A stretch of DNA of 64,000 nt from UBA2093 sp044340485 (GTDB lineage: Bacteria; Actinomycetota; Acidimicrobiia; Acidimicrobiales; Ilumatobacteraceae). Both the position numbers and the translations under genes were made by a program. Shown in pieces: positions 24,453-32,236 of this stretch (its first letter is position 1; the number at the start of each line of letters is the position of its first letter). The stretch spans positions 42,079-106,078 of the forward strand of contig JBIITN010000002.1 in NCBI GenBank assembly GCA_044340485.1, written 5' to 3'. The notes under the pieces were generated by a model. It did no database searches. It saw only the letters and a program-made list of their open reading frames with translations, and was not told where the DNA came from.

Positions 24453-25656
24453 CCTCATCTTTTCTCTCATCCTTACTGCTGGAATCAGTGCTACAGCAGT
24501 TCCCTTTGTCACGAAACGCTGCGACAAATATCTCACGAAGCGTCGCTTGGAAACACGATCAGAACCAGTGACTGCACGATTACTTCTTCAGGACGAGTCA
24601 AAGAGTTCTGGCCAGATCCACGCCGCACACCGAAAGAGGCCCGACACGTGGTCGCATGCTGACTGTTTTGAATCTCTCTCGCGATCGTCTCGTCACAATG
24701 CCACTGCGGCAGATGCTGTGCTTGCGTTGCCCACCAATATTCCACCGGTCTTTCTGGAAGTGGTGCAGTTGGTACGCATTCAACATGCGGTAACAACTGC
24801 AATCTCAACTGCAAACCCTCGTGCCTCACACGATGACGACCGCAGCTCCCTGTGGTTACTACAAGCGGCATTGGTCCACGGATTTTTTGTGCCGCACGCT
24901 CTCGATCGAGCTGCCGTTGTCGTGAGAGAGATCGCAACCGCACGCGATGAATTAGCGGTCGCCAGTGCGCAAAGTCGCCTGTCGGCACGAATCCTCACAT
25001 TCATTCCCATCGCACTTGCAGGCGTTGCTGCGCTGGTGAGCGAAGCTGCCCGCGAGACAATGTTTGGCACAGCGAATGGTTGTGTGGTTCTGTGCGTTGG
25101 ACTCGGCCTGAGCTGGCTGGGGTGGAAATGGATTCACCGACTCATTGCTCGAGTGAATGCAGATCCCCTCGATCATGCTGCTCTCATTGCGGTCATCGAT
25201 GCATTTGCTGTGTCTTTACGTGCCGGCCTCACGATTACTCAGTCATTTGAGCGAGTGGCTGAAATAGCGCCAGCATCGGTGCGCGCACAATGTGGTGACC
25301 TCGCGCGTGCATTACATCACGGTGTGAGTTTGCACGACGCCATCATTCCTCTTCGCGAAGTATTTGGATCACGGTCAGCGGTATTTATCGATATGGTGCT
25401 GTCTGCCGACCGGGACGGGCTTCCACTTGTCAACCTTGTCGATCGCCTATCGGAAGAAGCACGTCGTCAGCGTCAACGTGACACCGACATTCGCATCCGG
25501 CAAGTACCAGCGCGACTCACATTTCCACTCGTGTTTTGCATACTGCCGTCGTTCATCGTGTTGACGATGTTCCCGATTGTGAGTTCTTCATTTACCTCAC
25601 TCCAATTGCCACTCTCAGATACGGCCATCATCACTTATTCCACGGAGCAACCATGA
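24445..25656 (+). CDS. Fused TadB-TadC inner-membrane platform protein
   Basis: A 403-residue protein holding two T2SSF-type halves that other Tad loci encode separately. Residues ~95-250 resemble the C-terminal half of TadB (ATARDELAVASAQSRLSARIL plus two spans). Residues ~250-400 match TadC (IDAFAVSLRAGLTITQSFERV, DRDGLPLVNLVDRLSEEAR, and a final FPLVFCILPSFIVLTMFP span). An N-terminal anchor and a poorly conserved linker precede them. It forms the membrane platform for TadA. Start ATG 24445 overlaps tadA; its stop overlaps the pilin start (ATGA). Confidence 0.82.
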   Translation: MRDLIFSLILTAGISATAVPFVTKRCDKYLTKRRLETRSEPVTARLLLQDESKSSGQIHAAHRKRPDTWSHADCFESLSRSSRHNATAADAVLALPTNIPPVFLEVVQLVRIQHAVTTAISTANPRASHDDDRSSLWLLQAALVHGFFVPHALDRAAVVVREIATARDELAVASAQSRLSARILTFIPIALAGVAALVSEAARETMFGTANGCVVLCVGLGLSWLGWKWIHRLIARVNADPLDHAALIAVIDAFAVSLRAGLTITQSFERVAEIAPASVRAQCGDLARALHHGVSLHDAIIPLREVFGSRSAVFIDMVLSADRDGLPLVNLVDRLSEEARRQRQRDTDIRIRQVPARLTFPLVFCILPSFIVLTMFPIVSSSFTSLQLPLSDTAIITYSTEQP

Positions 25657-25910
25657 ACCTCTTTATTCGTCTTTTATCTTTCATCGAAGCCTCACAAGAT
25701 TTCACACTCTTACGTCGACTGCCACGATTCCTCCGTCAAAGACAACGTGGTCAAGCAACCACCGAATATGCATTGATTCTTTTAGTTGCCGCCATTGTTG
25801 CGATCGGCGTGATCACGTGGGCCACTGCAGGTGGTGGAGCCGGAAAGATTGGATCTCTGTTTGATTCGATTCTCGACACCGTGTTATCACGCGCCGAATC
25901 AACCTTCTAA
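25653..25910 (+). CDS. Flp-type pilin (DUF4244-like)
   Basis: An 85-residue prepilin. A basic leader ends RQRQRGQATTEYALILL, in which the G followed by the T-E-Y hydrophobic helix marks the prepilin peptidase site and the glutamate at +5. The short mature part ends in an amphipathic segment. It is the structural subunit of the Tad pilus. The ATG overlaps the preceding stop by four bases with GGAG just upstream. The gene was easy to misplace because the frame is open from 25536, within the previous gene. Confidence 0.88.
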   Translation: MNLFIRLLSFIEASQDFTLLRRLPRFLRQRQRGQATTEYALILLVAAIVAIGVITWATAGGGAGKIGSLFDSILDTVLSRAESTF

Positions 25911-25915
25911 TCATT

Positions 25916-26335
25916 GTGTCGGTGAATGTCATTCGACGCCGCAAACAGGGACAGTCAACGGTTGAATTTGCTCTCATTCTTCCGTTGGCTGTTGCGTGCA
26001 TGGTATTTGTTCTCACTGCAGGACTTGTCGTGTACGACCATCTCGCATTGGCAGATTTATCTCGATCCGCGGTACGCACCGCTGTCACCAGTAATGACCC
26101 AGCATCCGCTGCCACACAGTTTGTGAAAGTTATCGATACTGACATTCGTGTGAAAACGGTCGTCAATGCCGAGAATGGATTGGTGCAAGTACGTCTAGAA
26201 CGCACCCGTTCATTCCCCCTGTTGTTTGTGGCACGAGCGCTACCAAAATTCACCGTTCACGCCTCGGCTGTGATGATGCAGGAGCCACCTCATGTCATTG
26301 GAGAAGGCTTTGTTATTGAAGAAAGTCTGGAGTGA
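25916..26335 (+). CDS. TadE-like pseudopilin
   Basis: This 139-residue protein begins with a basic stretch and GQSTVEFALILPLAVACMVF, the TadE signature. The glycine precedes a cleavage site, followed by an E-F hydrophobic helix. The rest forms a small extracytoplasmic domain. TadE-type minor pilins work with the Flp pilin in assembly. It starts with GTG five bases after the pilin stop and is followed by the STAS-domain gene after six bases. Confidence 0.85.
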   Translation: MSVNVIRRRKQGQSTVEFALILPLAVACMVFVLTAGLVVYDHLALADLSRSAVRTAVTSNDPASAATQFVKVIDTDIRVKTVVNAENGLVQVRLERTRSFPLLFVARALPKFTVHASAVMMQEPPHVIGEGFVIEESLE

Positions 26336-26341
26336 TGCAGT

Positions 26342-26701
26342 GTGGCATTCGGAGAACTATCGTCACGGACGATGAACTTGTCTGTTCGACGCACGGTTAT
26401 TGGCGACATCAATGTTGTCGTCGTTGAAGGAGAAGTTGACATGGCAACTGTCCCCCAGTTGTCTGACGCTCTATCTCGTCTCGTCACAGATACTCGTGGC
26501 CATAGCTGCGCAGTCGACCTCGATGGCGTCCAGTTATTAGATGACGCTGCGTTGGGTATTCTGCTTGGCGCAGCAGCACGTGCGCGATCAACAGGCGGAG
26601 AATTGATCGTCGTCTGTACCTCTGAGAAACTGCGATTACGTTTTGCTGAAACTCGGTTTGATCAGGCAGTGCACGTCCGCAGCACCATTACAGATGTGTA
26701 A
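26342..26701 (+). CDS. STAS-domain (anti-sigma-factor antagonist-like) protein without the phospho-serine
   Basis: A 119-residue single STAS domain: VVVVEGEVDMATVPQLSDAL, then the loop LLDDAALGILLGAAARA and IVVCTSEKLRLRF. In SpoIIAA/RsbV antagonists the loop reads D-S-S-G-L, and the second serine is phosphorylated by the anti-sigma kinase. Here the same positions read D-D-A-A-L, so no acceptor is present. It may be a constitutive or non-phosphorylated binding module. It follows TadE by six bases with GGAG upstream, so it is probably expressed with the Tad genes. Confidence 0.8.
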   Translation: MAFGELSSRTMNLSVRRTVIGDINVVVVEGEVDMATVPQLSDALSRLVTDTRGHSCAVDLDGVQLLDDAALGILLGAAARARSTGGELIVVCTSEKLRLRFAETRFDQAVHVRSTITDV

Positions 26702-26738
26702 GCGGTAGAAACACTGCCGGACAGTCCGCTGTGATGTG

Positions 26739-26754
26739 AGGTAAGAGAAGGTAA
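26739..26754 (+). promoter_or_regulatory. AGGTAA direct repeat, candidate response-regulator box
   Basis: AGGTAA occurs at 26739-26744 and 26749-26754, exactly ten bp apart, upstream of the response regulator gene. Same-face tandem half-sites are how OmpR/PhoB-type dimers bind, so autoregulation is plausible. Confidence 0.3.
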
Positions 26755-26809
26755 AGAATCTGATCTGGTCTTCAGAAACTCAAGCCCGCCCGTAGAACTG
26801 AGAGATATC

Positions 26810-27502
26810 GTGTCTGTCGTGGAAGGAATGCGTGTACTAGTAGCCGAAGACGACCCCTCGGTCCGTAAGGCGGTTCGACGCACCTTAGAACTTGAAAAAT
26901 ACGATGTCACGGTCGTCAACGATGGTGCTGCTGCGCTGGATGAGATCACATCAAACACTCCTGATCTCGCTGTACTTGATGTGATGATGCCCTTTGCTGA
27001 CGGTCTGACTGTCTGTCGCGAAGCTCGCAACCGGGGCGTCACCATTCCCATTCTTCTTCTCACTGCACGAGCTGAAGTTGGTGACCGTGTGGCAGGCCTT
27101 GACGCAGGCGCTGACGATTATCTTGTAAAACCATTTGCAATTGACGAACTGCTCGCACGTGTTCGAGCCTTGTTACGTCGCAGTGCATCAACCTCAACAA
27201 GTGACGACCTCAAAGTTGGTGATCTTGTTCTCAGCCCCGCTAGACGAGAAGTGTTCCGTGGTTCTCGTCAATTGCAACTCACCAAGACTGAATTCGATTT
27301 GCTTGAGTTGTTAATGAATCAATCTGGCATTGTCGTGCCTCGTGATGACATCTACGAGAGCATTTGGGGCTACAACTTTGAGACCAACTCCAAGTCACTC
27401 GACGTCTACATCGGATACTTACGCCGAAAGACAGAAGAAGCGGGTGAATCGCGCGTGGTGTTTACAGTTCGTGGTGTGGGGTACGTGGTGAAAGAATCAT
27501 GA
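26810..27502 (+). CDS. OmpR/PhoB-family response regulator (MprA/PrrA-like)
   Basis: A 230-residue protein with a receiver domain: acidic pocket AEDDPSV, phospho-acceptor Asp57 in LAVLDVMMPF, switch T in LLLTARAE, and K in DDYLVKPF. Its winged-helix DNA-binding domain contains LTKTEFDLLELLM and VRGVGYVVKES. The start is GTG 26810; an in-frame ATG at 26828 is also possible. It overlaps the histidine kinase gene by four bases (ATGA). The signal is unknown. A ten-bp direct repeat upstream may be its own site. Confidence 0.93.
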   Translation: MSVVEGMRVLVAEDDPSVRKAVRRTLELEKYDVTVVNDGAAALDEITSNTPDLAVLDVMMPFADGLTVCREARNRGVTIPILLLTARAEVGDRVAGLDAGADDYLVKPFAIDELLARVRALLRRSASTSTSDDLKVGDLVLSPARREVFRGSRQLQLTKTEFDLLELLMNQSGIVVPRDDIYESIWGYNFETNSKSLDVYIGYLRRKTEEAGESRVVFTVRGVGYVVKES

Positions 27503-28830
27503 GCCTTCGCACACGCTTTGCCATGCTCACTAGCCTTGTCGTGTTACTTGTCGTTGCTGCAATCGGCATTGGTGCGTACTACGTTTCTGCACAGCAATTA
27601 CGTAGCGAAATCGACCGATCTCTTACGCAGCGCATGACACAAATTAATGACGCTCTTGTTGAAGCGGAGCGAAGCGTGCCGGGTGAACGGCGTCGTAATC
27701 CTGTCGAAGAGTCGTTTATTCAAACTGAGTTTGATGCGGTGACACAATTAGTCGACGTCAACGGAACAATTCTTGTCAGTTACGGACGAGTGGATATCCC
27801 ACTCACTGCGCGTGATTTAAAAATGGCACAAGGTGGTCAGGATTATTACCGATCGACGGTAAAAATCGACGGTCGTGTTTACCGTGTGTACACCATGTCG
27901 TTCCCTGAAGGTGGACTACTGCAAGTAGCAAAGGACATGCAAGAAATCGAGTCTGCAAAAGACGGAATGCGATTTTGGTTCATCATTATCGGAGCGATCG
28001 GTTTTGTGTTTGCAGCCTTTGTCGGATGGCTTTTTGCACGGCGAGTCACCAAACCCATCGAGACACTGGCAAGCACTGCGGATGCTGTTGCGAAAACACA
28101 GAATCTTGATCAACGTATTTCTGTTGATGGAGATGCAGAAGTGTTGCAATTAGCAGGGAGCTTCAACACAATGCTGGGCGCACTATCTGAGAGTGTGTCA
28201 AAGCAGCGTCAACTAATTCAAGATGCAAGCCACGAACTGCGCACTCCACTCACCAGCTTGCGCGCAAATGCCGAATTACTACAACGTCCTGGCTTGTCGG
28301 AAGAAGATCGTGCGTCGATTCTTGATGACATGCGCAAAGAGGTTGATGAACTTGCCGATCTCAGCCAGGAATTAAGCGAGTTGGCCACCGACCAGCGCTC
28401 CCTTGAGAATCCAGTCATTATTGATCTGTCCGAGCTTGCAGAAGACGTTGCTGACCGAGCGCGTCGCCGCACCGCCGGCAACGTAATTGTGAGTATTTCT
28501 GGTGATGTCACTGTGGTTGCACGGCAGCAACAACTTGAACGCGCGGTCACCAACTTGGTCGATAATGCCATCAAGTTCAGCCCCGATGGCTCTGACATCG
28601 AGATTCAGGTATTCGACAAGCGCATCCAGGTGTGCGACCACGGACCGGGAATTCCAGACTTCGACAAACCCCATGTGTTTGACCGGTTCTATCGATCAAC
28701 TACCACACGATCAATGCCAGGATCAGGACTTGGCCTTGCGATTGTTCGCCAATTCGCTGATGACAATCTTGCAACGGTGTACATCGAAGATGCGCCTGGT
28801 GGCGGCACGATCATCGGTCTGAGTTTCTAG
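27499..28830 (+). CDS. Sensor histidine kinase (HAMP, HisKA, HATPase)
   Basis: A 443-residue membrane kinase with an N-terminal span, an extracytoplasmic sensor of about 120 residues and a second span near 155-178. The HAMP domain is followed by the H box DASHELRTPLTS (His245), N box NLVDNAIKF, G1 DHGPGIP and G2 GSGLGLAIV. All catalytic motifs are intact. It phosphorylates the response regulator encoded just upstream. The sensor lacks a recognisable ligand fold. Its stop abuts the convergent rsgA gene without a spacer. Confidence 0.94.
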   Translation: MSLRTRFAMLTSLVVLLVVAAIGIGAYYVSAQQLRSEIDRSLTQRMTQINDALVEAERSVPGERRRNPVEESFIQTEFDAVTQLVDVNGTILVSYGRVDIPLTARDLKMAQGGQDYYRSTVKIDGRVYRVYTMSFPEGGLLQVAKDMQEIESAKDGMRFWFIIIGAIGFVFAAFVGWLFARRVTKPIETLASTADAVAKTQNLDQRISVDGDAEVLQLAGSFNTMLGALSESVSKQRQLIQDASHELRTPLTSLRANAELLQRPGLSEEDRASILDDMRKEVDELADLSQELSELATDQRSLENPVIIDLSELAEDVADRARRRTAGNVIVSISGDVTVVARQQQLERAVTNLVDNAIKFSPDGSDIEIQVFDKRIQVCDHGPGIPDFDKPHVFDRFYRSTTTRSMPGSGLGLAIVRQFADDNLATVYIEDAPGGGTIIGLSF

Positions 28831-29814
28831 TTACTCCGTCGGCTTTTCTACATTGCGCCGACGATCTTGTGCCTTCTCATGTGCACGTTGTTCAATCTCT
28901 AGTGCTTCTTCTTCGTATACAAGTCGACGCATCGCCTCTAGTCGCTCTGGCTTTAGTGATCCGCCGGTAATGGCAGACTGCACGGCGCATTCGGGTTCTT
29001 CACGATGTTTGCAATCTCTGAACTTGCAGTGATCCGCTAAATCAAAAACATCTTTAAATGCACGTTCGATGCCACTTCCACTTGTCCACAGCGACAAGGC
29101 GCGTAGCCCAGGAGTATCAATAAGAAAACCACCATCAGTCAAACGAACAAGTTCAGCCGCAACTGTGGTGTGGCGTCCACGTTGGTCGCCTTCACGAACA
29201 ACGGCAGTTCGTTGACGTTCGCGCCCCACCAATGCGTTCACAAGTGTTGATTTTCCAACACCGCTGGCGCCCAGAAATGCAACCGTCTGTCCTTGTTTCG
29301 CATATGCACGTATCGCTTCAACACCCTCACCAGTCACTGAACTGACGGAGTGAATTGGTACCTCAAATGCAACCTCGTGCAACACTTCTAATACCTGATC
29401 AGTCTCGTCTGGGGTGACGGCATCAATCTTGGTGAGAACAATCACGGGTTGTGCACCACTGTCGAATGCCAACACAAGTTCACGCTCAAGTCGTCGCTGA
29501 TTTGGCGGACTAGTGGCAGCATGTAACAAAAACACCGTGTCGATATTTGAAGCCACAATGTCACGCATAGCGCGCGCACCTTCGAAAGATGCGCGTCGCA
29601 CAAGTGCACTTCTGCGCGGTAATACTTCTTCAACACGTTCGTCGTCTGGTGACACAACAATTTCGTCACCAACTGCCACTTCAACACCCAAGTTGCGCAC
29701 GCGAACAATGGATCCATTTACACGTTCCACCGTGCTCCACCCGCGATCAAGGCGAACGATCCGACCACGACGTGCCACGTCGTGTATTTCGGCATGTGGT
29801 GTGGCAGAGTTCAT
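28831..29814 (-). CDS. rsgA: Ribosome small-subunit-dependent GTPase RsgA
   Basis: This 327-residue circularly permuted GTPase carries an OB-fold N-terminus, then G4 (LTKIDAV), G1 (GASGVGKSTLVNAL) and G3 (DTPGLR) in the permuted order typical of RsgA. A C-terminal zinc region has Cys and His residues in CKFRDCKHREEPEC. RsgA checks and matures the 30S subunit at the decoding centre. TACCTT and a GAGG ribosome site both lie just upstream of the ATG. It is divergent from the MMPL transporter gene. Confidence 0.95.
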   Translation of the reverse strand: MNSATPHAEIHDVARRGRIVRLDRGWSTVERVNGSIVRVRNLGVEVAVGDEIVVSPDDERVEEVLPRRSALVRRASFEGARAMRDIVASNIDTVFLLHAATSPPNQRRLERELVLAFDSGAQPVIVLTKIDAVTPDETDQVLEVLHEVAFEVPIHSVSSVTGEGVEAIRAYAKQGQTVAFLGASGVGKSTLVNALVGRERQRTAVVREGDQRGRHTTVAAELVRLTDGGFLIDTPGLRALSLWTSGSGIERAFKDVFDLADHCKFRDCKHREEPECAVQSAITGGSLKPERLEAMRRLVYEEEALEIEQRAHEKAQDRRRNVEKPTE

Positions 29815-29898
29815 TTCCTCACAAGGTAGCCCTGCAAGTGCACGCCTAGGTATGTCCCCCTAGCATGGCAACGTTTTGTTTCTATAGAAAGAGGGCTC

Positions 29899-32169
29899 AT
29901 GCTCGCTCGTTTGGCACGATTTGCTGTGCGTCGGCGCCGTCTCATGGTGTTTGGCATCTGGATTCCTATCGCAATCAGCATCACCATTGTCAGCACCACC
30001 ATGGGCAATGCGTTCTCTACTACCCCATCTCCACCACCGTCTGAGTCGCGCGATGCCAACGCATTACTAAGCGCCATTAACCCCACCCAGGCAGGCATTA
30101 CGTCGCAACTCGTTGTCAAGACAACCGGAGCCACTATCGATGATCCTGCAATCGCAGGCCTACTACAAACAACACTCAAAGAAATTAACGAGTTACCAAA
30201 TGTTGACGTGAAAAGTCCGTATGACTTTCCAAATCAGATCAATCCGGACAAAACAATTGCGTTTGCAGAAATTGAACTGCCACAGACTTCTTTTGGCGAC
30301 TTGGAAATACTCGCAGATGAGATCAAAGAGATTGCAGATCCTTTGGCATCTGAATCTGTGCAGGTGGAATACGGCGGCGACGTGTTTGCAGAATTCCCAA
30401 TTCCTGAGAGTGAAGCCCTGGGTCTTCTCGCCGCGATCATCATTCTTGTTTTATCGTTTGGTTCAGTTTTAGCAATGGGACTTCCTATCGGTCTTGCGCT
30501 GATCGGTCTTCTCATCGCAGCCGGCATCGTTGCCATCTTGAGTCACGTCATCACTATGGCTGACGCCACTACGTCAACGGTTGCCATGATCGGTATCGGC
30601 GTTGGCATTGACTACGCATTGTTCATCGTCACGCGTTTTCGTGAAGGCATCCATGACGGTCTATCTGTTGAAGATTCTGTTATCGAGGCGGTCGACACGT
30701 CGGGGCGTGCAGTTGTCTTTGCTGGTGCCACAGTCATCATTGCTCTTCTTGGTCTGTTAGCAATCGGACTGTCTTTCGTAACAGGGCTTGCAATAGGTAT
30801 GGCGATTGCGGTTGCCATCATGTTGATTGCTTCCATCACGTTATTACCATCACTCATCGCAATGGTCGGACATCGCATTGACACCACAACAAAAGCAGCT
30901 GTGGTATCACTCATTTCTATTGTTGGCAGCGCACTTATTGGATTACTAATTCACAATGCAGTCATCTTCTTTATTGGTCTTGCTGTTGGTGTGATTGTGC
31001 AGTTGGTGAGCTTGGCGTACAAACCATTGCGCGCTCCTATTCCTCATCGCCAACACAACAATCACCAACACAGTGTGTGGTGGCGTTGGAGTCGCGTCGT
31101 ACAGCGTGCACCGTGGCGCTCACTCATTGTGTCTGTCGTCATTCTCGGTACGTTGGCAATGCCACTGTTTGCAATGCGACTTGGTTTTGGTGACTATGGC
31201 AACAGTCCAAAAGATTCAACCGTTCGCAAGGCATACGATCTCATTGCTGAAGGTTTTGGTCCTGGCTTTAACGGCCCGCTCATCATTGCGGTGTCAGGAG
31301 ATGCAGTGACCGATCAGGCGAAAATGTCTGAGTTCGTTGGAACATTGCAACAACTTGACAACGTTCGCTACGCCGGTGTTGTTCCGCTTGGATCGGATTC
31401 TGTTGGCCTTATCACTGTGTATCCCAATTCTGCACCGCAAGACGAAGCAACATCAGACCTTGTGCACCAATTGCGGGAAGAGATAATCCCTGCAACTGGT
31501 GTTGATGCAAAGGTCGGTGGTTTCACTGCGGCTGGCGTTGACTTCTCTGATTATCTTTCAAAACGCTTATTTGTCTTGATTGGTGTCGTTTTGGTGCTTT
31601 CTTTCCTTTTGCTTACGGCCGTTTTTCGAAGCGTCTTAGTGCCCCTCAAAGCCGTTCTCATGAACTTGTTATCAGTCGGTGCCGCATACGGGGTGATCGT
31701 TGCGGTGTTTCAATGGGGCTGGGCAGCAGATCTCATTGGGTTAGGCAAAGCGGGACCAATTGAACCGTGGTTGCCGATGTTCTTATTTGCAATCGTGTTC
31801 GGTCTATCAATGGACTACGAGGTGTTCCTGCTGTCGCGTATTAAAGAGGAATACGACCGTACCGGTGACAATGCAACGGCCGTAGCCGATGGTCTTGCTG
31901 CAACAGCGCGTGTGATCACCGCAGCTGCAGCAATTATGGTGTGCGTGTTTGCAGCGTTCGTTCTTGGTGATGATCGCGCATTAAAACTCTTCGGGCTTGG
32001 AATGGCGGTGGCTGTTTTCTTAGATGCAACCATTGTTCGAATGCTTCTCGTGCCAGCAACGATGGAGCTTCTCGGAGACCGCAACTGGTGGATTCCAAAG
32101 TGGCTCGATCGCATTCTTCCGCGTGTCAACGTAGAAGGACACGGCCACGAAGGCCACGTTATTTCCTAA
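29899..32169 (+). CDS. MMPL family (RND-type) transporter
   Basis: A 756-residue protein with two repeats, each made of an extracytoplasmic domain and a bundle of membrane helices. The proton-relay Asp-Tyr pairs of MmpL proteins are present in both halves: GIGVGIDYALFIVTRFREG and FGLSMDYEVFLLSRIKEEY. MMPL proteins flip or export lipids, glycolipids or small molecules using the proton gradient. Without an adjacent lipid biosynthesis cluster the cargo is unknown. GAGGG precedes the ATG. The inverted repeat at 32180-32217 follows the stop. Confidence 0.92.
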   Translation: MLARLARFAVRRRRLMVFGIWIPIAISITIVSTTMGNAFSTTPSPPPSESRDANALLSAINPTQAGITSQLVVKTTGATIDDPAIAGLLQTTLKEINELPNVDVKSPYDFPNQINPDKTIAFAEIELPQTSFGDLEILADEIKEIADPLASESVQVEYGGDVFAEFPIPESEALGLLAAIIILVLSFGSVLAMGLPIGLALIGLLIAAGIVAILSHVITMADATTSTVAMIGIGVGIDYALFIVTRFREGIHDGLSVEDSVIEAVDTSGRAVVFAGATVIIALLGLLAIGLSFVTGLAIGMAIAVAIMLIASITLLPSLIAMVGHRIDTTTKAAVVSLISIVGSALIGLLIHNAVIFFIGLAVGVIVQLVSLAYKPLRAPIPHRQHNNHQHSVWWRWSRVVQRAPWRSLIVSVVILGTLAMPLFAMRLGFGDYGNSPKDSTVRKAYDLIAEGFGPGFNGPLIIAVSGDAVTDQAKMSEFVGTLQQLDNVRYAGVVPLGSDSVGLITVYPNSAPQDEATSDLVHQLREEIIPATGVDAKVGGFTAAGVDFSDYLSKRLFVLIGVVLVLSFLLLTAVFRSVLVPLKAVLMNLLSVGAAYGVIVAVFQWGWAADLIGLGKAGPIEPWLPMFLFAIVFGLSMDYEVFLLSRIKEEYDRTGDNATAVADGLAATARVITAAAAIMVCVFAAFVLGDDRALKLFGLGMAVAVFLDATIVRMLLVPATMELLGDRNWWIPKWLDRILPRVNVEGHGHEGHVIS

Positions 32170-32179
32170 TACCCATAAG

Positions 32180-32217
32180 CATTTCCGCCGATTGCCTTGA
32201 CAAAGGCAGTGGAAATG
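32180..32217 (+). promoter_or_regulatory. Two-tier inverted repeat in the topA upstream region
   Basis: Outer arms CATTTCC (32180-32186) and GGAAATG (32211-32217) enclose inner arms TGCCTT (32193-32198) and AAGGCA (32203-32208). TTGACA (32197-32202) spans the inner loop and could be the -35 of topA; no strong -10 follows. It may instead end the MMPL transcript, but no T-tract is present. Confidence 0.4.
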
Positions 32218-32236
32218 TCCTAGCCCTGAAAAAGGT

